DNA of 64,000 nucleotides from Undaria pinnatifida. Taxonomy: Eukaryota; Sar; Phaeophyceae; Laminariales; Alariaceae. The position numbers and the translations under genes were made by a program. This document shows positions 19,801-28,640 of the stretch, piece by piece. The stretch is from contig JABAKD010000011.1 in NCBI GenBank assembly GCA_012845835.1, positions 11,661,865 through 11,725,864 on the forward strand, in the 5' to 3' direction. Every line of letters starts with the position of its first letter. The first letter of the stretch is position 1. Under the pieces are notes generated by a model. It was not told where the DNA came from. It made no database searches and saw nothing but the letters and a program-made list of their open reading frames with translations.

Positions 19801-22629
19801 ATCTACGGCAGGTTCTACGGCAGGTACAACCTCATCGACTTCCTTCTTGACGTCCACGACCACTTCCAACCCTGCGCCCTCCTCCTCGTCACCCTGCGCA
19901 GGCTCAGTAATCGCCTGTCCATCGGCAGCACCATCCGCGTTGCCGTCAACGTGACCCCCCGCAGCCGCATCCTCCCCCCTCTCCTGCCTCTCATCGCTGG
20001 TAGATGGCGTAGAACTAGCGGCAACCCCTTCGACTTCTTCGACGTTTCCATCCTCAGCCCCGTCTCCACCGTCTTTTTTCTGCTTTTTGGCCACTTCGAC
20101 GGTAGACGCCGTAGAGCTGGCCGCAACCCCTCCTGCCACCTCAACGCTTCCAGTATTCTCGTCCTCCTTCTCCTCGTCTCCCCCCCCCCCCCCCCTCTCC
20201 CTCTTCCTCATTCTCCTGCTCCTTCCCCTCCCTCCCCCCTTCCTCTTCCTTCATCTCCTGTTCTTCCCCCACCACGTCTTCTTTCTGCTCTTCTTCCTTC
20301 CCCGCCCCTTCCTCCTGTTCCTCATCTCCGGTAACTTCCTCTTCTTCTCCACCCCCCAACACAGCAACTTCTCGTTCCGAATCAGGTACCACAGGAAGTT
20401 CGTCAGGTCCTTCGTTACCATTAAGCCCAGCAGCATCTTCCTTGCTCACAGGAACCTTACCGCCATCGCCATCGCCACCATCTTTCGACGAAATCTTGTT
20501 GGTGTTAGCTTCTCCAAAGTCAGAAAAACTTCGCGCTTTTTTCGGTTTACCCGAGTCATCGTCCCAGTGCTCTTCCACACCGCCATCCCCTTCTTCTCCT
20601 TGAAGCCCCTCCTCTTGCAGGTTGTTCTCGATCGCGGGGGCCTCTGGGAATGCCGCGCCGGAAGGAAGTTCCAATTCAAGACCATTTTCAGGGTCTGCAT
20701 TAGCAACCTGAACCGTGGGTGTCTCTGCTTTAACGCTTTCCGCACTGGCCCCTCTCTTAGATACGCCAGAAAAAAAGCAGCCCGGCGAGGAAAACGCAAC
20801 CGGCGGGAACAAGCAGGGGTGAAAAATAATGAGAGTTATTGCGGGAAATGGATCGTTTCGCCGGTCTTGTGGGCTGACCGTTCTTAGTGCGAGCGAACGA
20901 CCGCCGGTATCTCTGGGTGCCACAACAACCGTGTCTAGGGGTCAAATCACCCTTATCGCGATGACCTCCGAACCTGCCGTGCGCCAATGCACATTTTTTG
21001 TGGCTTGCCATGATATCGTCTCCGTCGGACGAGGAAAATAAACAACCGACCAGTGTCGACCAGAAAATCAATGCGTATTTCATTTTTCTATCAGAAGAGG
21101 AGGCTGCCATTGAACTACCCGGCGTTTCGCAGCACTTACCTCAGCTCGATGATCCACAGCTCGAACAGCCACAGGTTTATGCCGGTCAGGTACGTTCCCG
21201 CTGAACACGCGGCAGATGCGTGCAACACGAGGAACGCGGTTATTGTCGATGTAAGAGGAGGTTTGGATGGATGTGAGAGTAGGTTTCGGTTGACGCAACT
21301 GCGGGGATTTTGGTCGATGCGAGAGGAGCTTTGGGTCGATATGATAGGGGATTATGGTCGATGTGAGAGGAGGTTGCCATCAGTGTGAAAGGAGGTTTTG
21401 GTCGATGTGACAGGAGCTTTGGGTCGATGTGAGAGGACATTTTGGTGGATGTGAGAAGAGCTTTGGGTCGATGTGAGAGGAGATTTTAGTGGATGCGAGA
21501 AGAGGTTTCGGTCCATAACAAGAGAGGAGATTTCGCTCAATGTAAAAGGAGCGTTTGAGTTATCTCACGTCAGGGGTTGCAGCTTTTGCGCCAAAAAGTC
21601 CCTGGGCGATTGAGTGCATGACATTGTAAGGAACTGCCGGTCAATGAAGTACGTTCACGAGTACATCATATTTTTGGGCCAAGGCATACAAGCTTCGGGT
21701 TGTGCGAACGAATGCCTTCGAAGTCATTTTTCGGGTGAGATATTTGAGTTCCTCATGCGAGGAGCTCAGGGACTTTCCGCTGCAACCCTACCGTGGGATG
21801 GCTCGTTTGGTCGATGTGAGAGGAGATTATGGTCGATGTGAGAGGAGGCTATGGTCGATGTGAGAGGAGGCTTACGTCGATGTGAGAGGAGGCTTCCGTC
21901 GATGTGAGAGGAGGCTTCCGTCGATGTGAGAGGAGGCTTACGTCGATGTGAGAGGAGGCTTACGTCGATGTGAGATGAGGGTTTGGCCGATGTGAGAGGA
22001 AGATGTTCAGCACGACAACCGGGGGTCTGACCTCCACAAGTTCAGATAAACACACTCGCCGGTCGAGTGGTTGACAGTCGAGGAAATAACGCGGGTCTAT
22101 GGGGCACGTAAAACAGCGGTTACTCGCACCTCAACAACCTATATTCCTGAACCCTGGGCGAGCAGGGCGCAAGCACCCCATCGATGTGTCAAGCGGGCAA
22201 TGTGCCAAAGCGACATTGACGTGTGCCTCGGGTACGTGTCCTTCATCAAAGTTCCAGTACCGAGTTACACCGGTGCGAGACCGTTTACCGCACACACAAG
22301 ATAAACGGAAACACGAAAAAGCCACAGGACGGGCAGAACAGAGAGGCACATCCGCAATCAACTCACAACTTGTCGGCGTAGATCGATGCATTCACGTACA
22401 GCGCAGCGATCATGCATGTCCCCAGCAAAGCTAGTGGCACAATCGAGCGCACCCTCGTGCGGCCGTCCGCCCCCTGCGCGCGAAAACGACAGCAAGCGAT
22501 GAGGAATTGCTTAGGGGCGGGGACACAGGAAGCCGATCGTAAGAAATCGATGGGAAAACCCGTTCCCCTGCACGCAAGCCCTCTTGGTGCAGCCTGCACA
22601 GAACGAATCAGCACAAAAACAGACAGCAT
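7820..22629 (-). CDS. GDP-fucose protein O-fucosyltransferase-like gene (whole span, 12-13 exons)
   Basis: The gene predicts a type II Golgi/ER enzyme that would move fucose from GDP-fucose to Ser/Thr of secreted proteins. Reading the minus strand, I see an N-terminal hydrophobic anchor (exon ending 22367), an acidic stem of about 390 residues (19592-20755), then the catalytic domain. Motifs in order are GGFNNIRLSLEAA (donor-site loop), SFHIRRNDF (the HxRRxD-type motif), VYIATDE, and FMGCWFSTFTAYILRLRG. Splice phases agree across every junction from 22367 to 7993 except for one base in a homopolymer within the stem exon. The gene spans about 15 kb with introns of up to 3 kb. Its start (22473 or 22629) and its last exon are uncertain. 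The neighbour on the other side, transcribed away, is a GT41 glycosyltransferase. Family assignment is by motif recall, not by search. Confidence 0.8.
7993..8090 (-). CDS. O-fucosyltransferase exon, WFSTF motif
   Basis: After acceptor TTCCGCAG comes a 32-codon exon, VIASQGRTFMGCWFSTFTAY and then ILRLRGHLQKPRT, ending at donor GTGAGT. The FSTF-x-xYIxRLRG block is the conserved C-terminal nucleotide-sugar-binding motif of O-fucosyltransferases. It starts in phase 0, matching the exon at 8891-9055. Confidence 0.88.
8891..9055 (-). CDS. O-fucosyltransferase exon, VYIATDE motif
   Basis: A 55-codon exon in phase 0 at both ends, from acceptor GCGGACAG to donor GTATGT. It encodes GHLSENEVVYIATDETNLSM and on to LNPNLLGMLEQ. 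The ATDE stretch followed by a Phe-Asp/Lys-Asp segment is typical of the second half of the GDP-fucose-binding fold. Confidence 0.9.
9640..9895 (+). repeat. Diverged family A repeat copy in an intron
   Basis: It keeps the TTGAGGAGCTCTATACC start, CACGGCCTAGGT, a TTTGAGGAGCCCCATTAGTA segment and the CCATCGTAGCACG end. It contains its own short duplication of ATACCTTAGGGGTG. It lies in the intron between exons 12043-12109 and 8891-9055. Confidence 0.6.
9930..10165 (+). repeat. GGGTC tandem array, about 41-base unit, block 1
   Basis: Five units of GGGTCGGGTCGGGTC plus an AAGxxGTTTTCAAAATCTCGC spacer. A matching array lies at 11390-11580 in the same orientation, followed by an inverted copy. Both sit in one intron of the fucosyltransferase gene. 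Confidence 0.9.
10483..11090 (+). repeat. Tandem duplication of about 305 bases with CAG microsatellites
   Basis: Two copies (about 10500-10765 and 10825-11070) share GTACGAAATGTGACCAAACG, a run of CAGCAG, and CTGCTTGCCGGGGC near the end. The CAG runs differ in length and arrangement. The 313-codon minus-strand frame here is a by-product of the repeat. Confidence 0.85.
11330..11630 (+). repeat. GGGTC tandem array, block 2, ending in a long inverted repeat
   Basis: It has the same roughly 41-base unit as 9930-10165. At about 11580 the array turns back on itself around GGGTCAGCTGACCC, so forward and reverse units form a long hairpin (about 11552-11612). Confidence 0.9.
12043..12109 (-). CDS. 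O-fucosyltransferase exon, NDF motif
   Basis: After acceptor TTCACCACCAG, one base completes the Arg codon of the preceding exon. Then comes NDFLGAYKAVNIPPADVAAN-SL and donor GTGAGA. It continues the HIRR motif, giving HIRRNDF where relatives I recall carry HIRRGDF. Entry phase 2 and exit phase 0 match both neighbours. Confidence 0.85.
12737..12798 (-). CDS. O-fucosyltransferase exon, HIRR motif
   Basis: A 62-base exon, VVALLREEDPSGSFSSFHIR plus a split Arg codon, bounded by ATGAAG and GTGAGA. HIRR is the first half of the conserved HxRRxD-type motif. It begins in phase 0 after the exon at 13592-13741. Confidence 0.88.
12825..12995 (-). repeat. Two-copy tandem repeat of about 95 bases in an intron
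   Basis: On the minus strand, GTCTGGATTTTCATTTCTGC and GTCTGGCTTTTGCTTGCAGC begin two diverged copies that each run to a TTGGTAA site. The hydrophobic translations (GVWIFISAAYIVVG, RCVWLLLAAAYTVLG) are similar, but they have no place in the fucosyltransferase. I read them as intron repeat lying just upstream of the HIRR exon. Confidence 0.55.
13490..13612 (-). repeat. Three-copy 53-base tandem repeat spanning an exon end and its donor
   Basis: The exon end GTCTATTGCAAGGCTAGCCAG followed by GTAACA is repeated at 53-base spacing into the intron. The motif's reverse complement lies at about 13604, 13551 and 13498. The second copy keeps CAG|GTACAA; the third has lost the donor GT. Confidence 0.85.
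13592..13741 (-). CDS. O-fucosyltransferase exon, DRYYKRLLRDMVHY
   Basis: A 50-codon exon in phase 0 at both ends, from acceptor TCTGGCTGCAG to donor GTAACA. The peptide runs IIHWRSHDARLLAPFYSIVL to the acidic/aromatic DRYYKRLLRDMVHYPEEVYC segment, as in other O-fucosyltransferases just before the HxRR motif. Its 3' end and donor are repeated in tandem in the following intron. Confidence 0.88.
14866..14946 (-). CDS. Probable O-fucosyltransferase exon (27 codons)
   Basis: Acceptor AATATCAG and donor GTGACG bound a phase 0/0 exon encoding ASPYELAKQWLFGRELVEYR-EAWQEAK. Composition is strongly coding-like and the exon fits between its neighbours without changing frame. I cannot match it to a known block of the family, and the neighbours would also join directly without it. 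It may be a lineage-specific insertion or an optional exon. Confidence 0.55.
15230..15300 (+). repeat. Dispersed repeat, related to 18155-18245
   Basis: The string CAGTTTTGGGCG, followed by AGCTCCCACA and an AGTAGTGTACT-like end, is shared with 18160-18225. Both copies lie in fucosyltransferase introns. Confidence 0.6.
16185..16304 (-). CDS. O-fucosyltransferase exon, AVSQYLEEVGAQYEKG
   Basis: A 40-codon exon in phase 0/0 after a C/T-rich tract and CTTCAG, ending at donor GTAAGA. It encodes AVSQYLEEVGAQYEKGLPAF to RRLDERVDLE. Upstream on the minus strand lies a run of 17 C residues. A coding-like fragment before it (TQLGAANYWRQAWK, about 16390-16432) may be another exon, but I could not define its borders. 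Confidence 0.75.
17103..17255 (-). CDS. O-fucosyltransferase exon, EVDLRELFSFDKL
   Basis: A 51-codon exon, phase 0/0, acceptor TTCCTTCTCCAG, donor GTGAGG. The peptide begins EVDLRELFSFDKLRESGRVS and includes VITTEEFIEKEA, matching the region after the GGFNN block where the family has a 'structured acidic helix plus EEF' segment. Confidence 0.9.
17470..17580 (-). repeat. Family A repeat fragment
   Basis: Read on the minus strand it carries GTGCAACCCGATGAGCA and CCATGGCCTA, as in the copy at 7600-7830. It lies in an intron. Confidence 0.65.
17850..18370 (+). repeat. Degenerate GCCGGCACTATTGGG tandem region
   Basis: Variants of CGGCACTATTGGG and ATAGCGCCxGTGCCCTG recur in both orientations, so much of this intron could fold into hairpins. 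No coding signal was seen. It ends next to the 18155-18245 dispersed repeat. Confidence 0.6.
18490..18600 (+). repeat. Dispersed repeat family B, copy 1
   Basis: It contains CACTTCAGCTGTGAGATCGA, CATCTTTGCAAGCTGTGTGT and GATCGCGCG-like blocks. It recurs at 23298-23470 and 62022-62235; related GACGTCAGCxGTGAGTTCGA versions lie at 49356 and 61165. Short fragments occur at 24222 and 27012. No coding capacity was seen. Confidence 0.75.
18669..18876 (-). CDS. O-fucosyltransferase exon, GGFNNIRLSLEAA
   Basis: After acceptor GTTCACAG, one base completes Gly from the stem exon. Then come 69 codons including KYLTLEKDLGGFNNIRLSLE and GRTFVIPPPFPIW, and donor GTGAGT. The GGxNN-x-R loop followed by an Ala-rich helix and a 'FVIPP' strand is the N-terminal signature of the GDP-fucose-dependent fold. 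Entry and exit phases match both neighbours. Confidence 0.93.
19592..20755 (-). CDS. Acidic stem exon of the O-fucosyltransferase
   Basis: About 388 codons of Glu/Gly/Val/Asp-rich low-complexity sequence link the membrane anchor to the catalytic domain. They begin RGASAESVKAETPTVQ after acceptor GTATCTAAG and end ATWKDVPG before donor GTAAGC. Such acidic spacers are likely disordered. The frame is open on both sides of a run of 16 C (20180-20195) but shifts by one base across it. Either the run length is misread or truly variable, or a small splice occurs there. With one base fewer, both ends agree in phase with their neighbours. Confidence 0.75.
20180..20195. repeat. 16-base homopolymer inside a coding exon
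   Basis: A run of 16 C on the plus strand (poly-Gly on the coding strand). The upstream frame (EEEGEGGGGG) and the downstream frame (GGGGGDEEKEDENTG) are out of register by one base. Confidence 0.9.
21140..21200 (-). CDS. Small exon after the membrane anchor of the O-fucosyltransferase
   Basis: A 61-base exon, acceptor GTGTTCAG, donor GTAAGT. One base completes a codon from the anchor exon, then GNVPDRHKPVAVRAVDHRAE, ending in phase 0 as the stem exon requires. Another frame (TGINLWLFELWIIEL) looks membrane-like, but the chosen one is the only frame consistent with both neighbours as I drew them. Confidence 0.6.
21240..21540 (+). repeat. GGTCGATGTGAGAGGAG minisatellite, degenerate part
   Basis: Variants of GTCGATGTGAGAGGAG recur at about 22-32 bases (for example GGTCGATGCGAGAGGAGC, GGTCGATATGATAGGGGAT). 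This is the older, diverged half of the array continued at 21795-22005. It lies in the first intron of the fucosyltransferase gene. Confidence 0.85.
21795..22005 (+). repeat. 22-base minisatellite, homogeneous part
   Basis: About nine units of GTCGATGTGAGAGGAGGCTT plus two variable bases, nearly identical in the middle. The contrast with the diverged part at 21240-21540 suggests recent expansion. Confidence 0.92.
22367..22629 (-). CDS. N-terminal anchor exon of the O-fucosyltransferase
   Basis: The frame ends RTRVRSIVPLALLGTCMIAA then LYVNASIYADK and a strong donor, GTGAGT. A basic stretch followed by about 20 hydrophobic residues fits a type II signal anchor for the Golgi. Two starts are possible. 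One is the Met at 22629 (MLSVFVLIRSVQAAPRG, itself signal-peptide-like). The other is an acceptor at TTTCGCGCGCAG, with the exon beginning at 22473 and an unseen upstream exon. The Met further up at 22782 lies in a dispersed repeat and is unlikely. Confidence 0.6.
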
Positions 22630-22679
22630 ACACCGCAAAAATGCCGAGTGTCCCCAAAACCATGCACCAGGCGAAGCAG

Positions 22680-22935
22680 TAAGTGCTCTCAATTGCACAC
22701 CAGAGGTATTTATCAATTGTATTCGGGCGATCCTAAGTTGAGGAGCGCTATACCCTACCAGGTACCATGTTGACCCTGTCATCTTGACCCAAAAACTGAT
22801 TGACTTGGAGAAAAACGATGTTGCAACCCGACGACCGATCTCATGTCCTAAGGTACAAACAAAAGCAAAAACAAGAAAGCAAAAACACGTAATTATATCC
22901 CGGCGATATTGGGTTTAACCCCTTTAGAGCCCCGA
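22680..22935 (+). repeat. Family A repeat copy at the 5' end of the O-fucosyltransferase gene
   Basis: It shares CCCAAAAACTGATT, GTTGCAACCCGACGA, CTCATGTCCTA and GGCGATATTGGGTTTAA with other copies. It lies immediately upstream of the anchor exon, so the promoter, if here, is next to or inside a mobile element. Confidence 0.7.
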
Positions 22936-23297
22936 AACCCCTCCCTGTGCTATTACCAAGTACCAGGTATTATTTTCCAAAAACGAGGTTCCAGTTGTAA
23001 ACGCGTTAAGGAGTCCCAAAATTCGTATTTTTATTCGTGCCAAAAAGTTCTTCGTATTTCTATCGTATCGTCGAAACAGGTGCCTTAGTTCCCCCTGCGG
23101 TATAAACCAAAAATAGAGGCCGTACGATGAACCGAGGGTGTTGCGGTATTGCCGGTGCACATGTAGTGTGCCAACCAGCAGCACATGCATATTATTTGAG
23201 ACATGCATAATATCATGAAAAAAGGAGACGACAGCTGCCGGCGTATAGTCAACTATTAATATTAATAACTGAAGGTTGTATTACATTATAAAAATTA

Positions 23298-23470
23298 AAA
23301 TACACTCCAGCTGTGAGATCGAAGATTTCGTCGAAACTCATCTTTGCAAGCTGTGTGTGATACTCCGATCGCGCGCATTACGGGTTGTGTGTCCTCATTA
23401 AGGATATAGGTCGGCGACTCCCCTTACAGCTACAGTGTAGCTATCAGGGTCAACAGGATGATTTTAGTCA
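23298..23470 (+). repeat. Dispersed repeat family B, copy 2
   Basis: The landmarks run in order: CAGCTGTGAGATCGAAGATT, CATCTTTGCAAGCTGTGTGT, GATACTCCGATCGCGCG, AAGGATATAGGTCGGCGACT, AGGGTCAACAGG. It matches 62022-62235 over nearly its whole length. Confidence 0.85.
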
Positions 23471-23479
23471 GTCTGTGCG

Positions 23480-24557
23480 CGGAAACTATAAAACCCGTTT
23501 CTGAGGGGGACAAAATCTGACAGCTGTGAAGGGAAAGGGGGGGCCTGGTTTTGATCAAAAGCGAGCGGGTTTGGAGGGGGGCGGGGGGGCGGGGGGGGGG
23601 GGGGGAAGGGGCAATTTGTGCATGTAAGCTATAAATCCTTTCGAGGGGATAAATCTGACGGTTTTGGCACCAGTATATTATTGGGGGCGGGGGGGGTGGG
23701 GGGGGGGGGGGGTTGGGGCGGGGGGGGGGGGGGGGGGCAGCTCGATATGTGCCTGGAAACTATACATTATTTCGAGGGGATAAATGTGACATTTTTGGAA
23801 ATAATACATCAGTTTATCGTGTATATCCTGGGGTAAGTCGTACGATCAGTGAGTAAAGAGAGGGTGGAGTGTTCGAGGGGGTGGGGTTGGGATGGGTTGG
23901 GGGGGGAGGGTGGGGGGTGGGGGCGGGGGTGGGGGGTGGGGGGGGGGGAAGGGCTTTAGGTGAGGGGTTTGTTATACGTGTGGTGCTAGGTCTAGGCGAA
24001 GGTGCGGGTGATGGGGAAGAAGGGGGCGTTCGAGGCGGGGGGGGGGGGGGGGGAACACAGCGGCATGGATGGCTCTCGAAAGATAATGAGGTGATATCCT
24101 GTGCGTGAAGTGTTTATTAATGTGGCGGATTTTGATATTTGGTGGGGCGTTTGAGTAAGGGAGAGCAAGAGGGGGGGGGGGGATTTTTAGGAGGTTTAGG
24201 TCACAAATAATATTCAAATACACTTCGGCTGTGAGATCAAAGATATGTAGCAGCTTGTTATACGCGTGGTGCTAGGTCTAGGCGATCGTGTAGGTGGTCG
24301 GAAAAGAGGGGGCGTTGGAGGGGGGGGCGGGGGGGGGGGGGGGGGAATAATTGAAACCTTCGTCATGGATGGTCAGAAAGATAATGACGTGGTATCAACT
24401 GCGTATAGGTGGTTTATAACTCAGTCCGATTTTGATTGTGAGTGGGGCGTTTGGACAGACTAGGCGGAAGGGGGCGGGGGGGGGATCGGGGGACGGAGGG
24501 GCGGGGGGGGGAAAGGGTTGGGGTTTGTTATGAAAAAGAGGTCAGTGGAGGGGGAGG

Positions 24558-24590
<33 letters not shown>

Positions 24591-24650
24591 GGGGGGCGGG
24601 ACATTTCAATATATGCGCGGAAACTATAAATTCTCAAAGGGGACAAATTG
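23480..24650 (+). repeat. Tandem array of units ending in long poly-G tracts
   Basis: Units share GGAAACTATAAA-TxxTTTCGAGGGGATAAA followed by G-runs of up to about 25 with scattered single-base breaks. Two copies share TGGTGCTAGGTCTAGGCGA and CATGGATGG-x-AAAGATAATGA. An inverted relative lies at 29700-29945. Long glycine-like frames here are artefacts of the G tracts. Confidence 0.85.
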
Positions 24651-26074
24651 AAGCAATAAGACATCCCTTTATATCATCTGGCTTGTAATGTTTACTATTC
24701 TAGAAGGTTTGATGTTAGATGCAGCATGCAACCCAGTGTTTAAGTGTAGTAAATAACGTGTTAAATCTTCACAGTTTGTTGTTGTATGATACAGCGATCG
24801 AAAGCTAGAATATTTTATAGAATATTTGTAGGTACCATTATTTTCTGACATCGCTAATTATAAGAAAGAGATACGTATTGTCAAATGCAACAGGCGAGGT
24901 GATGTGGTCATGCACTGTGTTTGTCACCATCATCATACAGTCACCATTATTATCGACATCGCTAATTATACGCACGAGATACGTATTGCCAAATACAGCA
25001 TGTATTATATGTACCACCGATCGCCCACAACGAAAAAAACACAAGATCTCGGGCGGGGATGCAAAAAAAAAGCAATAAAAACCAAAGCAAAAAATGGGCA
25101 TATGCGAGTACGGTACACATGGGCAACTAATTTTCAGGAGTAACATATGATGCATACGTACATCACGGCAAAAAGCAAGGCCCCAAGCATACAGCCACGA
25201 GTACAGCAGTAGAGGGCCGATCCCGATCATACCGCGACAGAAAAAGCAAGACACAGGTTGCCCTTAGACCAAGATACACTCCTCGGCCTCTGAGGGCGCA
25301 GCAGTCACGGTGTTTATCTCGGCTACTTTCAGACGTGCTGACACTCCCGGGGTTTGATGTCAAACACACCACGAAGGGGAACCTTCTACTTGTACTGTAA
25401 TATGCAATACCTGGTATGCATGCAGAAACACAGCAAAAGTTGTGTGCACCACACCAACCTACTGCTTCGGTTATTACTCACGTACCGTTTTCATGGTCGC
25501 CTCCCAATGTATGGAGAACTATGGAACGAAATAACGTAGCTGAGCGTGCATACAACAAACACGCATTCCTGTAAAACGTTAGGTTTGTGTGCTGGATTGC
25601 ATATTTTGCCCCTCGTGTTCATTGCTGGTGGCACTGCATGATTAAATCATAGGACTGGGCGGTGGCTCATAAGGTACTGGCAGTAGTAATCCACTGATTG
25701 ACCCGGCCAGTATATTCGCCAGTAGTTTTTATCTGGCGTACGTCCAATAAACACGCCATATTTTAGTACAGAAACACCAAAAGCTTTTCGTGACAATATA
25801 GCATGCAGGAGAGAGGAGAGAGAGGAGAGACTTCCTCCCCTCTCTCCCTCCCTCTCTGAGTGTTGTTCTCCTCTTTTTTTATAGACGTAGGTGTATTTTC
25901 TTGTTGCAGATATCTGGTATATGATACGGAGTTGCGGTGTATCCAATAGCCGCTCGCCTATCGTACTGCTATGTTGTCATTTTGCCCACTCTGTTTTATT
26001 TACTTTTTTCTTTGTTGTTCACTTGTAATTTTTTGAGGATATGTTCTTTTTGGTGTGTTCGCTGAAAGATCTCC

Positions 26075-26190
26075 GCCACCCCCCCGGCTGTTGCTCCTTT
26101 TCACGCGTTCCTTCGTTTCGCCTGTTTCATGTGTGGACGCTAAAATATCTCGGCCACCCCCCGGCTGTTGAGATTTTTCATGTTGGGTCT
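26075..26190 (+). repeat. Two-copy tandem repeat of about 80 bases
   Basis: The blocks AAGATCTCCGCCACCCCCCC-GGCTGTTG and AATATCTCGGCCACCCCCCGG repeat with the flanking GTGTTCGCTGAA/GTGTGGACGCTAA. Confidence 0.7.
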
Positions 26191-27039
26191 CTTTCTCTGC
26201 GTTGAGTATACCTGCTACCTGATACCAGTTACATGTGGCGTTCCTTCGTTTGTTCGTTTTGTTATTCGTTTTGTTTTCGTGCTTTCGTTTGTCTGTGCAA
26301 TCCGTTTTTTTTTCGCTGGTGAGAGACTTCTACCCTGTGTCCCAAAGGCAAAGGGTAGGAGCGATGGAGTGATGTTAAATACCAGGTAGTCAATATCTAA
26401 ATACTCCGGAGTATTAAATATGATACGTCAGAACGATTTATAATGCATCTGCGCGAACATCAACATGAAGAATGTCGCATCATCGAAACACGTTGCATGT
26501 ACTTTTCTTGACTTTCTTGACTACCCCCGGTCGAAACAGTTTCAAGCCCCGATTGTGACGGAAAATGAAGCGAAAAAATGTAGTTTTGAAATCTCCGGCG
26601 GCGCCTGCAGCGGGCCCCCCTCACAAGCCAGGGGGAGCCTATTGGCCGAGCTATGCTCGGCATTGCTCGCTTCGCTCGGCCAGTATACTGCTGCAGTCCA
26701 GTATAGTGATAGATTTTTTACCACAGCTAGTATAATAGATACTGACTGAGTCAGCCAGTGCCCAGCCCCTCTAAATCACCTTGCTGTATTTGCAACGTGT
26801 GCCTCTGTCTCATAGTTTGTGACTTCAAAGCTCCGTCGCCCTACTTAGAAAATGTCGGCACGACACAGGTTGTGCTGGATGTAGAAGGGTGGAAATATCA
26901 GTTTCATGTCAAGGAACACAATAATGTGTTATCACTGCTATCTGGTAGCTATTTTGCAAGTACTTATCCTAGTTCGCACGCAATACCGTAGTTTAAACAT
27001 TAAAAAAAAATGAAAATACACTTCAGCTGTGAGATCGAC

Positions 27040-27440
27040 AAATTATCAAGGCCGTGTTCTGTAGGGTACACACAAACCATACCCGGGGTATTTACCCCGG
27101 GTATTACCCTAAAAATAACTTCTGTAAGTTCTGTAGGACATTCATACCCGTATCCGGAACTTCTGGAAGTCAAGTACGACAGTCATACCCGTACCCGGAA
27201 CTTCTGGAAGTTCTGTACGACAGTGCCACAATTACCCGGGGTACGGGTATGTCATTTTTATAACTTCTGTGAGTTCTGTACGCCCGTACCACAATACCCG
27301 GAACTTCTGTGAGTTCTGTAACACTTCCGTACCGTACCCGGAACTTCTGTGAGTTCTGTAAGACCCCCCTACCCTAACCCGGAACTTCTGTGACTTCTGT
27401 AAGATTGTGGCACAATACCCGGGGTACGGGTATTTGTTAC
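27040..27440 (+). repeat. CCCGGAACTTCTGTGAGTTCTGTA tandem array, block 1
   Basis: A unit of about 45-60 bases is built from CCCGGAACTTCTG, GAGTTCTGTA and TACCCG. It appears at least seven times with length variation. A second block of the same family lies at 28260-28640. Confidence 0.9.
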
Positions 27441-28259
27441 AATACCCGAGGAGCCCACATGCATTAATTCAAGATTGAATAACCAAAAGAGTGTATTATG
27501 CATTATATTATGATGTCATATCTTGTCAGTGGAACCAATCGAACACCGAAAGTACAGCTGAATGTGGCAGTGCTTTGTAGTAAATATCGTATATTATGAT
27601 AGTGATATTAACAGTAGCACCTACTACCACTACTACTACTGTTGTAGGTCCTGTTCATGTTTCTTTCGTTTATAACCCGTGGGCACGTACTACATTAACG
27701 AAAGACACTTTTGGATCGAAAATAATATTTATTTTTTATTATTAATCGAATTGGAGTCGATTCGATTTGGTGGAAACATACGAATTTGGCTCCTATCGGG
27801 AAACCACGTGTTGCGTATTGTCGATGTTTCCTTCCGATCGGAATAATACATAGATCTGCCGTGACGGCGATGCAGCTACCATCGACGTCTTACACTACCT
27901 GTATTCTCTGTGTTTTCGGTAGTTTCGCTTCTTTGTCGCCGCACTTGGCTTTTATCGAGCTGGTGGGAAAATATAGGCTTGCGACCGCCATTACTTGATT
28001 TGAAGCGCCACAGTCGGGGTATGCTACGGTATGATCTGTTACAGCGCAGTATAGTAGTGATGGCGGCTGTTGCTCCGGTCGCCACTCATTGAGGTTCACG
28101 ATTTATCGCCTCTCCCGGTGATGGTTTTGTCGATAATTCATAATTGCCTTAAAGCTACGACAGAATGCCTCGGGGACATTGGTCCAGTGAGAACATGCCA
28201 TGCAAGTTGGATTAAATCCTCCACTTCAAATCGAACTCCCCTCCGGGGGGTGTGCATTT

Positions 28260-28640
28260 ACCCGGGTATTAACCGTACCCGGAACTTCTGTAAGTCCTGC
28301 AGGACATTCACACCCGTTCCCGGAACTTCTTTAAGTTCTGTACGCCCGTGCCACAATAGCCGGGACTTCTGGAAGTTCTGTCAGACTTTCATACCCCTAC
28401 CCGAACTTCTGCCAGTTCTGTAGGACATTCATACCCGTACCCGGAACTTCTGTGAGTTCTGTACACCCCGTGCCACAATACCCGAGGTACGGGTACAGCA
28501 GCTTTGGTACCCGCCCTGAACTTCTGTGAGTTCTGTACGCCCGTGCCACAATACCCGGAACTTCTGGAAGTTTTGTAAGTCATTCATACCGTACCCGAAA
28601 CTTCTGGAAGTTCTGTAAGACCCCCATACCCTTACCCGGA
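28260..28640 (+). repeat. CCCGGAACTTCTGTGAGTTCTGTA tandem array, block 2
   Basis: The same unit as 27040-27440, in the same orientation, about eight copies. The roughly 800 bases between the blocks carry no such unit. Confidence 0.9.

Noticed and set aside
20087-20887. 266-codon plus-strand frame opposite the acidic stem exon
   Set aside because: It is the complementary strand of a low-complexity acidic coding exon; proline/serine/leucine-rich as expected for a shadow, with no splice or family support.
21795-22005. CRISPR array
   Set aside because: Units are contiguous 22-base repeats without unique spacers, in an intron-rich eukaryotic gene.
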